Positions 22,613 through 32,853 of a stretch of DNA of 64,000 bases are shown piece by piece (within the stretch, counting starts at the first letter, position 1; every line of letters begins with the position of its first letter). The notes beneath the pieces are model-generated. The model worked only from the letters and a program-made list of their open reading frames with translations, had not been told where the DNA came from and made no database searches. The DNA is from Nematopogon swammerdamellus (lineage: Eukaryota > Arthropoda > Insecta > Lepidoptera > Adelidae), in the NCBI GenBank assembly GCA_946902875.1, contig OX336351.1, forward strand, positions 2,539,761-2,603,760, in the 5' to 3' direction. The position numbers and the translations under genes were made by a program.

Positions 22613-23465
22613 TTTTATTTATTTTTTTATGTAAACCAGCATGGGTGGCTGTGCCGAGAGACCAATGGTGCAGTCGACAGAGCCAAAATCACCTCTCCTC
22701 GCGAAACCACGCTCAGTTAGGTGCCATGCCAGCAGATTTGCGGACTGTTGCTAGGCTGTCTAGCCTGTTAATACGACGCTTGAAGACACCCAGGTTAAAG
22801 GATTCAGGAAATACGCTCGCCGGAAGACAGTTCCACAATCTAGCGGTGCGACAAAGAAACGATTTAGAGAATCGATTGGTTCTCAAAAGCCCAATGTCAA
22901 CAACAAAAGGGTGCTGAGTCTCTCTGCGACGAGTCATGCGAAGATAGGACGGGTGGCAGGGAATAAGGGATGCTAGTTCCACAGAGCAGCGTCCGTGATA
23001 GTATCTGTAAAACAGACTAAGCGAACCCACAAATCGTCTGTGACTCAGAGACTCCAGACCATCTGTAAGTTTCGGGTCACCAACAAGACGGATGGCTCGG
23101 CGCTGTATCGAGTCCAAGGACGCGAGCAGATAATGTGGACTACCCTCCCAGATGTGACTGCAGTACTCCATCACCGGCCTAATCTGTGTTTTGTACAACA
23201 GGAATAGTTGTGCCGGTGAGAAGAACCGCCGATTGCGGAAAAGTATTCCCAATTTTCTGGATGCAGTTTTGGCCTTAGACTCGATTAGTTGCCGGAAACC
23301 CACTTCTTTGGATATAGTGGTGCCCAGGAGGTCCAGGTGCTCCGAGACAGGTACAACGCTACCTTGGAAACTAGCTTGGAAAGGAAAGGGATTGACCTTA
23401 GCAGATAATGCGCAGCACTGAGTCTTACTAACGTTGAAGGCGACAAGGTACTCCTGGCCCCATAA
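22613..23465 (-). pseudogene. Jockey-like LINE ORF2 C-terminal fragment
   Basis: The minus strand is open from about 23465 to 22713 and encodes the part of ORF2 after the reverse transcriptase: 'FNVSKTQ', 'LDLLGTTIS', 'SRKLGILFR', 'IRPVMEYCSHIW', 'LDSIQRRAIRLVGD' and 'LWNCLPASVFPESFNL'. These are characteristic of Jockey-type elements that end without RNase H. It is truncated at the 5' end before the reverse-transcriptase core and ends in an A-rich tail (T run at 22606-22630). A typical dead-on-arrival copy. Confidence 0.8.
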
Positions 23466-23579
23466 AGCTACTATACTACTTACTTTCTTCTTTAAATACG
23501 AATTTCACGCGAGCGAAGCCGCGGGCAAAAGCTAGTCCAAAATAAAATAGTTCTTAACTTATACCTCTGACTCTGAGTG

Positions 23580-24220
23580 TGTGTGTTTTATTGTTTATCA
23601 AACATGGCGTTATTTTAAAAGGACGGTTGTAAGAACATTATTGTTGCCAATTGGTTGCCATCGTAGACGGAAAAAATCGAAGGTTGCCATTTAAGTGTGC
23701 TCTCGACTTATAAGCGTCGGTTGTTACAGATTTTCCGCCTTATTTATTAGCCAGAATAGCTTCAGGCATGAGTGAGCCTGAACAAACCTGATTCTATTGT
23801 GTTCACGCTTCACGGGCCGAGCTGAAATAATTGTCCGTTGATTGCTATCAACTTGGCTATGAGCGTTCATTAAACGTGTGTCGCTGAGGCAATATATTAG
23901 CGAAGCGGGCGTTCGGGGAAACGACAAATATGACAAGGATGCGTAGACGAGAAAAATTGTTTTATGTATGATCGAAGCGAGGATGTACCTCTGCTGACTA
24001 AACGTCGCAAGTGATATTTTATAAATTTTGCAGGGGATCATTTTAGATCGCCGAAGATTAGATTAACATTTTAGCCGTTTTGTTTCGTAACCGTACCTAC
24101 GTAAGCTACGGCTAATCCTACGCCGCCGCCGTAGCCCACTGAAATTAGCACAGAATACATGTAAATAATAAAAATTTTTTTAAATATTTAAGGGGTTCCC
24201 TATACAAGCACCTTTTTTTT
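23580..24220. other. Unique-looking interval, nothing recognised
   Basis: No shared repeat, no RNA gene and no ORF with a recognisable motif. A 105-codon ORF on the minus strand (23724-24041) looks non-coding. Confidence 0.4.
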
Positions 24221-24221
24221 C

Positions 24222-24273
24222 AACCTTTTTAGGGTCGTACGGGACCCGATTACTAAGCCTACGCCATCTGTCT

Positions 24274-24304
<31 letters not shown>

Positions 24305-24645
24305 CGAGGGCTGTATCTCTTGAACCGTAATAGGTAGAGCGTTGAAATGTTCACAGAATATGTGTTATTATTGCCGATATAACAACAAATAATAAAAATA
24401 AGAAAAAGTAAAAAGACCAAGGGGTCCCCATACAAGAAACTAAAAAGTGTATGCGCGCCATGTACCGAAAAGAGTATGAAGCATTTTAACTAATACATAG
24501 ATGGCGTGAGTGGCGCTGACCGTGACATGGCGATACGGAACCCTCGGTGCGCGAGTTCGACTCGCACTTGGACGGTGTTTTTTTTCGGAAACCTCGGTGC
24601 GCGGGTCAGACTCGCACTTGCCCGGTTTTTCGTTGTTTTTGCGTC
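24222..24645 (-). mobile_element. Family F repeat
   Basis: 'agggtcgtacgggacccgat', long (gtct)n/(gtcc)n run, 'cttgaaccgtaataggtag', 'atgtgttattattgcc' and two copies of the 'cggtgcgcgagttcgactcg' end. Confidence 0.6.
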
Positions 24646-24721
24646 CCTATAGATAAAGCTTTCCCCAAGGCGCCTGGTGCGTACACAGACCGACCGAGGG
24701 CACGTAGGCATAAGTACCTAC

Positions 24722-25070
24722 AGGATTTTTTTGGTTTTCCTGGTTGTTGGTTTCCTTGGTTGTTGATTTTCCTGATTGTTGAATTTCCTGGTTTTTTATT
24801 TTCCTGATTGTTGAATTTCCTAGTTTTTTATTTTCCTGATTGTTGAATTTCCTGGTTCTTCGTTTTCCTAGATGTTGAATTTCCTAGTTTTTATTTTCCT
24901 GATTGTTGAACTTCCTGGTTGTTGATTTTCCTGATTGTTGAATTTCCTGGTTTTTTATTTTCCTGATTGTTGAATTTCCTCGTTGTTGATTTTCCTGATT
25001 TTTGAATTTCCTGGTTCTTCATTTTCCTAGTGGTTGATTTTCATGGTTGTGGATTTTCCTGGTTGTTGTC
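24722..25070 (+). repeat. ~30-bp minisatellite 'ttttcctgattgttgaattt'
   Basis: About eleven imperfect units alternating 'ttttcctgattgttgaattt' and 'cctggttttttatt'. Coding reading gives hydrophobic nonsense only. Confidence 0.8.
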
Positions 25071-25460
25071 GTTAAATCATTATTACTTCGTTCACTCTAG
25101 AATTTCGAACCAACTATAATTTCTCACTGAGAAAACAAAACATGAATTTAATAAGATTAAAACTTAGACATTTCTCCTGATGTCCTCGACCGCGATATTT
25201 GAATCAGCTAGGACGACTGTACTCTGTATCGAAAATAAACTACTCTCGATCAATCCGCCACGGACGTAATATTCGTGAAAGCTTTCCTACGACGACCGAG
25301 CTTCGGACATCGTCCAATGAGAAAGCCACGCGGATGTAAATATAGACTGGCCTTTTGTCGAGTGTATTGTTGTCTTCTATCTTATAATAAGGTAAAACTT
25401 ACATGCATACCTACACCTGTAATTTGAAATTTATACGTTTAATTCTAGTACGTACTTATA

Positions 25461-25600
25461 TAGAATAGAATATACTTTATTGCTTTCCAATACAAAGATT
25501 TTACAAAAGGCTGACTTATTTTCTAAGGCAATTTCTGCCAGTCAACCTGACTTTTATGAACACTTATTATAAGGGTAGCAAAACAGAGAAGAAGAATGAC
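25461..25600 (-). mobile_element. Short LINE 3' end with 'tagaa' tail
   Basis: 'atagaatagaatatacttta' followed by 'ttgctttccaatacaaag' is a typical minus-strand 3' end of a CR1/Jockey-like LINE. Confidence 0.45.
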
Positions 25601-25824
25601 ACAAACTTAGATACCAACAGAACAATAAGATAAAGTGAACAAGACGCCGCCGGTCATATAATATACAAGGTGTTGCAACCCCAACCGTAAAACCCGAAAG
25701 GGGTGATTCTGTACGTGGAATAGAACAACTCTTGTTCTACGACTTTTTAATTTGAAGAAAAAGAACATATTACATAAACATAGGATATTTTTTTCATCAA
25801 TATCAATCAATCAATCATCAATAC

Positions 25825-26130
25825 TAATAATAAATCTGTAAGGGGTGGTCATGGGGTAAGTTACTTTGTTTTAGGAAATATTGAGTTTGTAGCCTCTATG
25901 TATGATACTAAAGCTAAATTGACGATTTTTAGAAATCTTTTCTGTATGTATGTATGTATGTATGTATGTATGTTCCGCCATAACTCTTAAACCGATCATC
26001 CGAATTCGATGAAACTTTGTACAATCACATTTAACTATATGGGACACAGGATAGGCTACATAAAATTCAGTTCCGGTTACGCTAAGATGTAGCTCCCATA
26101 CAAACCGATATGTTCAATCCGCGCGCCTTA
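25825..26130 (+). repeat. RTE-like repeat I
   Basis: Plus-strand copy with a (tatg)n run at 25942-25972 and 'accgatcatccgaattcgat'. A shorter diverged copy occurs at 26745-26880. The stretch 26150-26740 between them has no recognised feature apart from a GC-rich patch at 26160-26210. Confidence 0.6.
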
Positions 26131-26939
26131 GTACTATACATAGGTATTTACCGAGCAAGCGGCAGTTGGCGGCGCGGGGGAGGCGGCGCGGGGGAGGCGC
26201 GGCCTATAAACTCAACAGCGAACCGAGCAGCCGCACTATATTCCTCTTTTACAGTACTATAGCTTATACATCAAAAAGGCTATAATTTATAAATACATGT
26301 ATAAATTTGCCCAAATATCGATAAATGTCAAGTAAATCGGAAAAAATCCTGCCTTCTGAGAGCTATCTCGGCGTGCGCTGCATAAACCGTTAGAGTTACA
26401 CGAAGATAGTGTATGTTGAGGTTGTTGCTCTAAAATAGTTCTAAAGAAAAGTCCGCGACAGCATATATCTACCTTTTATGTGGAAGCCACTATAGCCAAA
26501 ATAGTGAACCAAAAATACATTTAAATTGGATACTGTATTTACAATGCACATTTTATAGTTTTGAATAAATTCTTATTAAAATACATACTTTTATCGCTTC
26601 TGGTATTTAAAGTAGATAAACTTTGGCTGTTACACTAAGTAATTTGGACAAATAGTTTATAAGTTACGACGATAAGAATGTCTTGAGAGAAGCGCTGCGC
26701 TTCTCTCAGCGGGGGGCAGCGGGGCGAGGCGAATATGTTTGTATGAATTTCCTCCATAAAATTTAAGCCGATCATCTAAATTCGATTAAAATTACTACAC
26801 GCACATGTAGCTATACGAGACACAGGATAGGCTAAATAAAATTCAGTTCTGGTTATGCTAATATGTGGAGTATTACACTTAGTTAGGTAGGTATGTAAAG
26901 TACTTGATTTATTTTAATAGAATTTTCTTATTTTAATAT

Positions 26940-28240
26940 CGATAGCTTTTTCCCGCGGATTCACTCGCGTGAAATTCGTATTTCAAAAGAAGAAACTAAG
27001 TAACTTAGGCCGGGACCGGAGGGCGAACTGGATTCACGGATAAAAACAATAAACATTCTCAAAGAAAGTAAGTAACATACTAAAGGCGAGGCCGAAGGCC
27101 GAGCTGCGTTCAGGAAGAGGTTAAACCTTTTCGAAGAAAATAAGCAACAAAGGGCGAGGCTGAATGCCGAGCTGCGTTCAGGAAGAACTTCAACCTCCTC
27201 GAACAAGTTCTCGAAGAAAGTAAGTAACTAAGGGCGAGGCCTAAGGTCGAGTTGCGTTCAGGAAGACTATAATCCTTCTCGAAGAAAGTAAGTAACTAAG
27301 GGCGTGGCCGAAGGCCAAGCTGTATTCTGGAAGACACTAAACCTTCTCGATGACAGTAAGTAACTACGGGCGATAGTTACTTACTTTCTTCAAGACGGTT
27401 TATAGTCTTCCTGAACCAAGCTCGGCCTTCGGCCTCGCCCTCAATTACTTAATTTCTTCGAGAAGGTTTATGATCTTCCTAAACGCAGCTCGGCCTTCGG
27501 CCTCGCCCTTAGTTACTTACTTTCTTCGAGAAGGTTTATGGTCTTCCTGAACGCAGCTCGGCCTTCGGCTTCGCCCTCTGTTACTTACTTTCTTCGAAAA
27601 GGTTATCGTCTTCCTGAACGCAGCTCGGCCTTCGGCCTCACCCTCAGTTAGGTACTTAGTTTCATCAAGAAGATTTATAGTCTTCCTGAACGCAGCTCGG
27701 TCTTCGGCCTCGCCCTTAGTTACTTACTTTCTTCGAGAAGGTTTATGCTCTTCCTGAACGCAGCTCGGCCTTCGGACTCGCCCTCTGTTACTTACTTCTT
27801 CGAAAAGGTTATCGTCTTCCTGAACGCAGCTCGGCCTTCGGCCTCGCCCTCAGTGACTTACTTTCTTCAAGAAGTTTTATAGTCTTGCTGTAAGCAGCTC
27901 GGCCTTCGGCCTCGCCCTCAATTACTTACTTTCTTTGAGGAGGTTTATCGGCTTTCTGAACGCAGCTCGGCCTTCGGCCTCGCCCTTAGTTACTTATGTA
28001 CTTTCTTCGAGAAGGTTTATGGTTTTCCTTAACGCAGCTCGGCCTTCGGCCTCGCCCTCTGTTACTTACTTCTTCGAAAAGGTTATCGTCTTGCTGTACG
28101 CAGCTCGGCCTTCGGCCTCGCCCTCAATTACTTACTTTCCTTGAGTGGGTTTATCGCCTTACTTAACTTAGTTACTTACTTGCTTTCTTTGAAATACGAA
28201 TTTCACGCGAGCGAAGCCGCGGGCAAAAGCTAGTACTAAA
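26940..28240. repeat. Minisatellite B array with terminal signatures
   Basis: Starts with a reversed 'ttttcccgcggattcactcg' end, runs ~5 units in one orientation to ~27370, then ~11 in the other, and closes with 'tttcacgcgagcgaagccgc' and 'gggcaaaagctagt'. The two ends together suggest that the minisatellite is the interior of a mobile element with inverted arrangement. Confidence 0.75.
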
Positions 28241-28297
28241 TAAGAATACATAGAAGCATATGTAGTGTGTATTATAGTTAATCATCATAGTTATTTT

Positions 28298-28485
28298 CCT
28301 TATCCTTACCTATAATAAAATCCAACGTCTGCTTTCTGTCTGTCTGTCCGCTTATAACTCGAGAACCACTGAACCGATTTTAATAAAACATAATTCTACG
28401 GATAGCTTGATTCTTCCCATCACCTATAGGCTACTTACTACCACGCTAAATAGCTTATGAGGTTAGCAGTGAGGTGAAATATGAG
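28298..28485 (+). mobile_element. Family A copy, left part, cut by the Polinton
   Basis: Matches family A from 'cttacctataataaaatcc' to 'gaggtgaaatatgag', where the Polinton starts. The missing end resumes at 42804-42834. Confidence 0.85.
28480..28485 (+). repeat. Target-site duplication TATGAG, left copy
   Basis: Identical to 42804-42809. Six-base duplications are the rule for Polinton/Maverick insertions, which use a retroviral-type integrase. Confidence 0.9.
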
Positions 28486-28624
28486 AGTAGTGTAGAATTG
28501 GGCTATCTAATTCACCTCGACAAACATCATGCCGTTCAGTCTAACTCGCATCGCTTCGCTCATGCTCATTATCCTGAACACCAAGATGTTTCTGCCGAGG
28601 TGAATTAGATAACCCAATTCTACT
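28486..28624. repeat. Left terminal hairpin (139 bp) of the Polinton
   Basis: The terminal segment folds back on itself: 'gggctatctaattcacctcg' near the tip is mirrored by 'cgaggtgaattagataaccc' at ~28596-28615. The centre holds 'cgcatcgcttcgctcatg', which recurs in the right hairpin at the equivalent position. Confidence 0.85.
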
Positions 28625-29322
28625 GTATCGCTGCGGGCAACTATGCTGATTATTTGAATAAAGTCGAGGTTAAATTCTGTTAACTTCAAATCGATAAAAC
28701 TCAATTTACCTGCTGATATTCATGTATTGATAAGACTGAATGCCGATGAGCTGCATATAGCGATTATAAATGTTTGCAATTTTTTTTTTTTTAGAGACGC
28801 TGTAAGTAAGGCATGCATGCTTTATAAAATATTGTATGCAATATTTTTTTATATTCTAAGTATTTCAAGCAATTCTCGCTTTGTCTAAAGCCCACCCGCC
28901 CGTGGAGCACTATTAAATTTCATGTAATGAATCTCTTTATCGTTTGCATGCGAGCTATTGTACATACATACTCAAATACCCCATCAAGCAGGAAATTCAT
29001 CAAGCCCTCCACAACCAGACTATATTATGAAATCTTTCCTATTTCCCTGAAATTCTCGTAGGAGGCTATATTTTTGCCAAGTTTTATATCATGAACACGT
29101 ATAGTAATGGAGGTCTAATTAAAATAAAACATGTTTATTAGCAAACAAGAATATTTTATTTATTCTATTACATGAACAGCATCATAAAAAACACTTGGAT
29201 TAATTATAAGATACGGTTACAATTATAATGCCTTCATAGGGCAAGTACTTAGCTTATAAAAAGTATAAAAAAACAGCAGATCAAACACGCAAACACGTAA
29301 ATTAATTATTTTTAAGACGCAA
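28625..29322. other. Polinton left non-coding segment
   Basis: No supported gene between the left hairpin and the end of the polymerase. 'actgaatgccgatg' at 28735-28748 recurs inverted at 42572-42585, at a similar distance from the right end, suggesting a weak continuation of the inverted repeat. AATAAA on the minus strand at 29155-29160 could end the polymerase transcript. Confidence 0.5.
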
Positions 29323-31761
29323 TTACAATTTATAATGCCCCCATGGCAAAGTATTATAGCTTCTTTTCAACAATCGCCGCTTATCATCAGATCTATCGAG
29401 CACCGATTTAAAGATTTCCTGTGTGAATACATTGTGATTAACCGATCGAATAGTATGCATTTTACGCCGAACTATCGCGCCGCTGTCAAGAGCGTGTTTG
29501 TATTCATCGCTGCGTAATTGCTTGGTAACAGATCCGGATATACCTTTTGCTTTCTTTATAGATGAATCCGATGTTTTTATGCAGTACAGTTTAGCGCGAA
29601 GTCCTATGAACTCTGATATAACCACACCTCCCATTTCGTCTTTGAAGAGACCGGGAACTTTCATATTTACTCTAGGTATACCGTAAATATTATTGCAGGC
29701 AAAGTTGCTTGTATCAAAATTTGAAATATCGTCTTTTATATCTCTGTATATGTCATCAGTAAACACATGGTAAAGTAAACTGTCCGTATCAGTATAACAT
29801 AATTTTATATTTTTACTGAACTTTTGCTTCATTACAGAGTAATGAAAATTGTATAGATGGGCTTTCGAAAGTTCTAATACGGTAAAACCGATGTAAATTG
29901 GCCTGTCCAAAACAATTTCTTCAGGATGCAATTGAACCGCTGCTAGATTTTCTGAAAATATCGAAATGCTTTTGAAGTTAGGCATGCATACGAGTTTTTC
30001 AGCGCTTAAAATCTTGTTCGTTATATTACGATCGTCTCTCCACGAGTTCACTAATTTCACATTAGCTTGCTTACGTTTGTTTTCGATTGTTTTTCCGAAG
30101 ATAGCGTTATTCATTTTTTTAAAATTATCCTTTTCAAATTCTGACTTGGCAACCGTGCGCAAAGAAGTGTTAAGTTCAATATACTTTTTCAGAAAGTCAT
30201 CCTGCTTGAAAACGAGTGCTCTATGCACTTTTTTCAATATCAAACCATTATTCAGACATGTCTTTAAGTGGATGTAATGAATAACATAGTTATGTTTGTG
30301 ATATAAACTTGCTATGAGTTTCGAGTTAGCGCCGCCAGGCGGTGTAAGTTTTTCAGGCGCGAAAGGTAAATCCGAATGATCGTCGTGCAAATATGACGGG
30401 TATTTCAAATCAACCTCCAAAACATAGCCAATGTCGCTGTTATCGGGGACCGAGCGAATGTCCAAGCTCGCGATTTCATTAGCGGTTAAAAATGAAAATT
30501 GGGACACCGGCATTTTCCTCATCATGGAAAAGCCATATAAGTTATTTGAATCGAGATATATGCAAAAACTTGAGGGTAATGACTCGTCATGATCAGGCAG
30601 ATACTTGTTATTAGGTTTACAATATCGCAAAGAGACCTGAGCCAATCCTCCTCGAACACCTTTCTCGAAAAATTGATAAATCTCTATATCAGAGATCAAT
30701 TCAAGTTTGACTTTAGTGTGAAGTAGCATCGCATCCCAGCTCAGCCCCGGCGAGGTTACATAATAAGCCGGATCGAGCTTGTAATGTTTTAAGCTCATAT
30801 TCCTAAAGTTTTCAAATATATCGCACAATAACAGAACATCGCTTTTTAAGTAAAGTTCTGTATATTGACCCAAACTTTTAACTCTAAATTGTCTCCAAAC
30901 ATTTACAGCATGCTCATAATCGCTTTGCGATATATCAGCCGAAGTGAGCGCGTTGTAAAAACTATCTTTTAACGGTAACTCGATTTCATCATATTTACCC
31001 CAGGAATCAACATAGTCGTATGGGAACACTCCTTTACGGCGTATCAAGTTGAAAAGTTCGCGCTCGGGAAAGAACGACTTCAAATGTGTAAAATCTGTAT
31101 CGTTAAGACTCTGAGCGAGTTTTTCAAGACTAGAATTTAAAAATTTGAACGAATCAACAAATTTTATCTGCGCGAAATGATCTTTGCTTAGAGGGATGTA
31201 TTTAGTAAATGATATATAATTTTCTTTATTTTTAGGTATAATTTTTATAACACCTGGCGTGCTGCCTAACTCTTTGATAAATAAATGGCTGTCGTAACCA
31301 GTCAAATTATGGAAGAATACAGGTACAAACGAGCATTTTTTAAATGATAAATTGCAGCTCGAATGAGCTGGGCCTCTTAGCTCCCCAGTCATATGATCAT
31401 GATCCGCTACTATGTCACCGAATAAATAACCCCCGCATATATGACATTTTTCTGCTTCCGCTAAAAGCTTTTCCTGCTCTGAGTTCAAGGTCTTCATAGG
31501 CGTGGCTGTATGTAATATACCGTCAAGTTGAAGAACTTCTTTTGTAAGCATTTTCACGAATTTTTTCACGCAATCGCGCCCTCGATACTGGACTAGTTTA
31601 TTTAATTCAGGTTTTAAAGCTGAGCATATATAAAATGCAAAACAACTAGGCTCGTGTATTGTAGCATAACATGTCTTTTCTGTATCCCGACTCTCGTCTA
31701 AACACGGCTTCAGTATACTTTCAAAGTCAGCGTAAATAACGAATGGAACATTTTTTCCCAA
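29323..31761 (-). CDS. Protein-primed DNA polymerase B, main part
   Basis: Replicative polymerase of the Polinton, expected to start synthesis on a protein primer at the element ends. In this 812-residue frame the order is: Exo I (YADFES, ~10-15), a Cys/His endonuclease-VII-like insert (CHIC..., DHDHMTG, HSSCN, ~106-137), Exo II (HNLTGYD, ~151-157), Exo III (YLKSD, ~304-308), polymerase motif A (DSNNLYG, ~404-410), motif B (KMNNAIFGKT, ~549-558) and motif C (YTDTDS, ~656-661). All catalytic residues are present. The frame opens at a TTG, not an ATG, because it is the continuation of the ORF at 31710-32804; the two overlap by ~50 bases in different frames at a six-A run (31751-31756). Confidence 0.93.
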   Translation of the reverse strand: MGKNVPFVIYADFESILKPCLDESRDTEKTCYATIHEPSCFAFYICSALKPELNKLVQYRGRDCVKKFVKMLTKEVLQLDGILHTATPMKTLNSEQEKLLAEAEKCHICGGYLFGDIVADHDHMTGELRGPAHSSCNLSFKKCSFVPVFFHNLTGYDSHLFIKELGSTPGVIKIIPKNKENYISFTKYIPLSKDHFAQIKFVDSFKFLNSSLEKLAQSLNDTDFTHLKSFFPERELFNLIRRKGVFPYDYVDSWGKYDEIELPLKDSFYNALTSADISQSDYEHAVNVWRQFRVKSLGQYTELYLKSDVLLLCDIFENFRNMSLKHYKLDPAYYVTSPGLSWDAMLLHTKVKLELISDIEIYQFFEKGVRGGLAQVSLRYCKPNNKYLPDHDESLPSSFCIYLDSNNLYGFSMMRKMPVSQFSFLTANEIASLDIRSVPDNSDIGYVLEVDLKYPSYLHDDHSDLPFAPEKLTPPGGANSKLIASLYHKHNYVIHYIHLKTCLNNGLILKKVHRALVFKQDDFLKKYIELNTSLRTVAKSEFEKDNFKKMNNAIFGKTIENKRKQANVKLVNSWRDDRNITNKILSAEKLVCMPNFKSISIFSENLAAVQLHPEEIVLDRPIYIGFTVLELSKAHLYNFHYSVMKQKFSKNIKLCYTDTDSLLYHVFTDDIYRDIKDDISNFDTSNFACNNIYGIPRVNMKVPGLFKDEMGGVVISEFIGLRAKLYCIKTSDSSIKKAKGISGSVTKQLRSDEYKHALDSGAIVRRKMHTIRSVNHNVFTQEIFKSVLDRSDDKRRLLKRSYNTLPWGHYKL

Positions 31762-32804
31762 TTATGAAATTCTAAGAAAGTGTCTTTTGCGGGCAATATG
31801 GTTCGCACTCGAGAGCAGTCATGCCCATTAAATTTATTTTCACTGGTAAAAGTAAGCAAGCAATCTTCACAAAGAAAGGATTTCCCATGATGCTTTGATA
31901 TTTGTTTTTGAACCAAAAGACCGAGATTTGTGATCAGGCAGTAATGCGACTTCCCGCCCTTCTGTATGAACAATAAATTTATATGATTGTATTTTCTGTT
32001 TTGAGTCCTGTATAGAGGCCCGTTTACATTAGAATTTGAGGCTAACCCGTACACATTCACGCTAATGCATGGATTGCTATTTTCAAAAAATGTTATATCT
32101 TCAAAACTGGGCGGGAAATTTAGATTATATGTGTTAAGCACTGTGGAAAAGTGCGGATATGAATTAACTCTGTGCGGGTTTCTGGAAGCAGGATGTAAAT
32201 GCGCTGTGATACACCACGCAAAGCAGTATTTATCGCTATTTTGAATATTTAAACAACTTTTATTGCGTCGAAGAGCTGGCGGCAAGGGAATGTACGATCC
32301 AGCCCTCAAAGGATTATATCTATTAATGTTTAGCTCAAGGTACGCAACATTTTTAAGTGTCCATCCGCTATCTCGATGTTCAAATTCAGAACTTTTGTGA
32401 ATTAAACGTTCTACAGCATGCTTGTAAAATATCGCGATGTTAGTACCTCTCAGTATAGCCTCATACCGCGTATTAAATGATTTCAACTCGGTTTCATCGT
32501 TTTGAGGTAGAGTAAAATGAGCAAAGAATTCCAAATTTACTTTAAGCGATGTATGCTTCTCTAAGTGTATTTCTATAAGAGTTTTTACTTCTGATTTTAC
32601 TTGCTTCAAGAATGCCTCAGGCGTGATAAGTTTTTGCGATGGTTGTATACGGTAACTGCATACTCTTTTTTTAAAAGCTGACGCGATCAGTCTCACATTA
32701 CCAAATTCGGTGCTCAATAGACTATTCGTTTTATGTAAATTGCTTCTCTTATGAGCATGAAAATAGGATTTGTGAACGCTAACATTACATTTTTCACAGT
32801 ACAT
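31710..32804 (-). CDS. DNA polymerase B, N-terminal part (frameshifted)
   Basis: 364 codons from ATG at 32802-32804. It starts with a zinc-finger-like CEKC...H...H segment (residues 3-25) and near residues 309-333 has a second finger-like CEDC...H-x-C. Between them lies the ~300-residue N-terminal region usual for metazoan Polinton polymerases, for which no firm activity is known; a terminal-protein role has been suggested for such regions but is not shown here. The frame leaves the polymerase at the six-A run at 31751-31756 and stops at 31710. A single-base difference there separates it from the exonuclease domain. This may be a sequencing error, a real disabling mutation or, less likely, ribosomal slippage. 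Confidence 0.85.
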   Translation of the reverse strand: MYCEKCNVSVHKSYFHAHKRSNLHKTNSLLSTEFGNVRLIASAFKKRVCSYRIQPSQKLITPEAFLKQVKSEVKTLIEIHLEKHTSLKVNLEFFAHFTLPQNDETELKSFNTRYEAILRGTNIAIFYKHAVERLIHKSSEFEHRDSGWTLKNVAYLELNINRYNPLRAGSYIPLPPALRRNKSCLNIQNSDKYCFAWCITAHLHPASRNPHRVNSYPHFSTVLNTYNLNFPPSFEDITFFENSNPCISVNVYGLASNSNVNGPLYRTQNRKYNHINLLFIQKGGKSHYCLITNLGLLVQKQISKHHGKSFLCEDCLLTFTSENKFNGHDCSRVRTILPAKDTFLEFHNWEKMFHSLFTLTLKVY

Positions 32805-32853
32805 TATTAAAAGTAATCCCTAAACTGCTTCCTCAATATTATAAATTTCTTAA

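Noticed and set aside
28507..28704. 65-codon ORF at the left Polinton end
   Set aside because: Lies in the terminal hairpin and has no counterpart at the other end.
31710..31761. Programmed ribosomal frameshift in the polymerase
   Set aside because: In the upstream frame the run does not form a classical X-XXY-YYZ site, and two other genes show similar homopolymer breaks, which points to indels.
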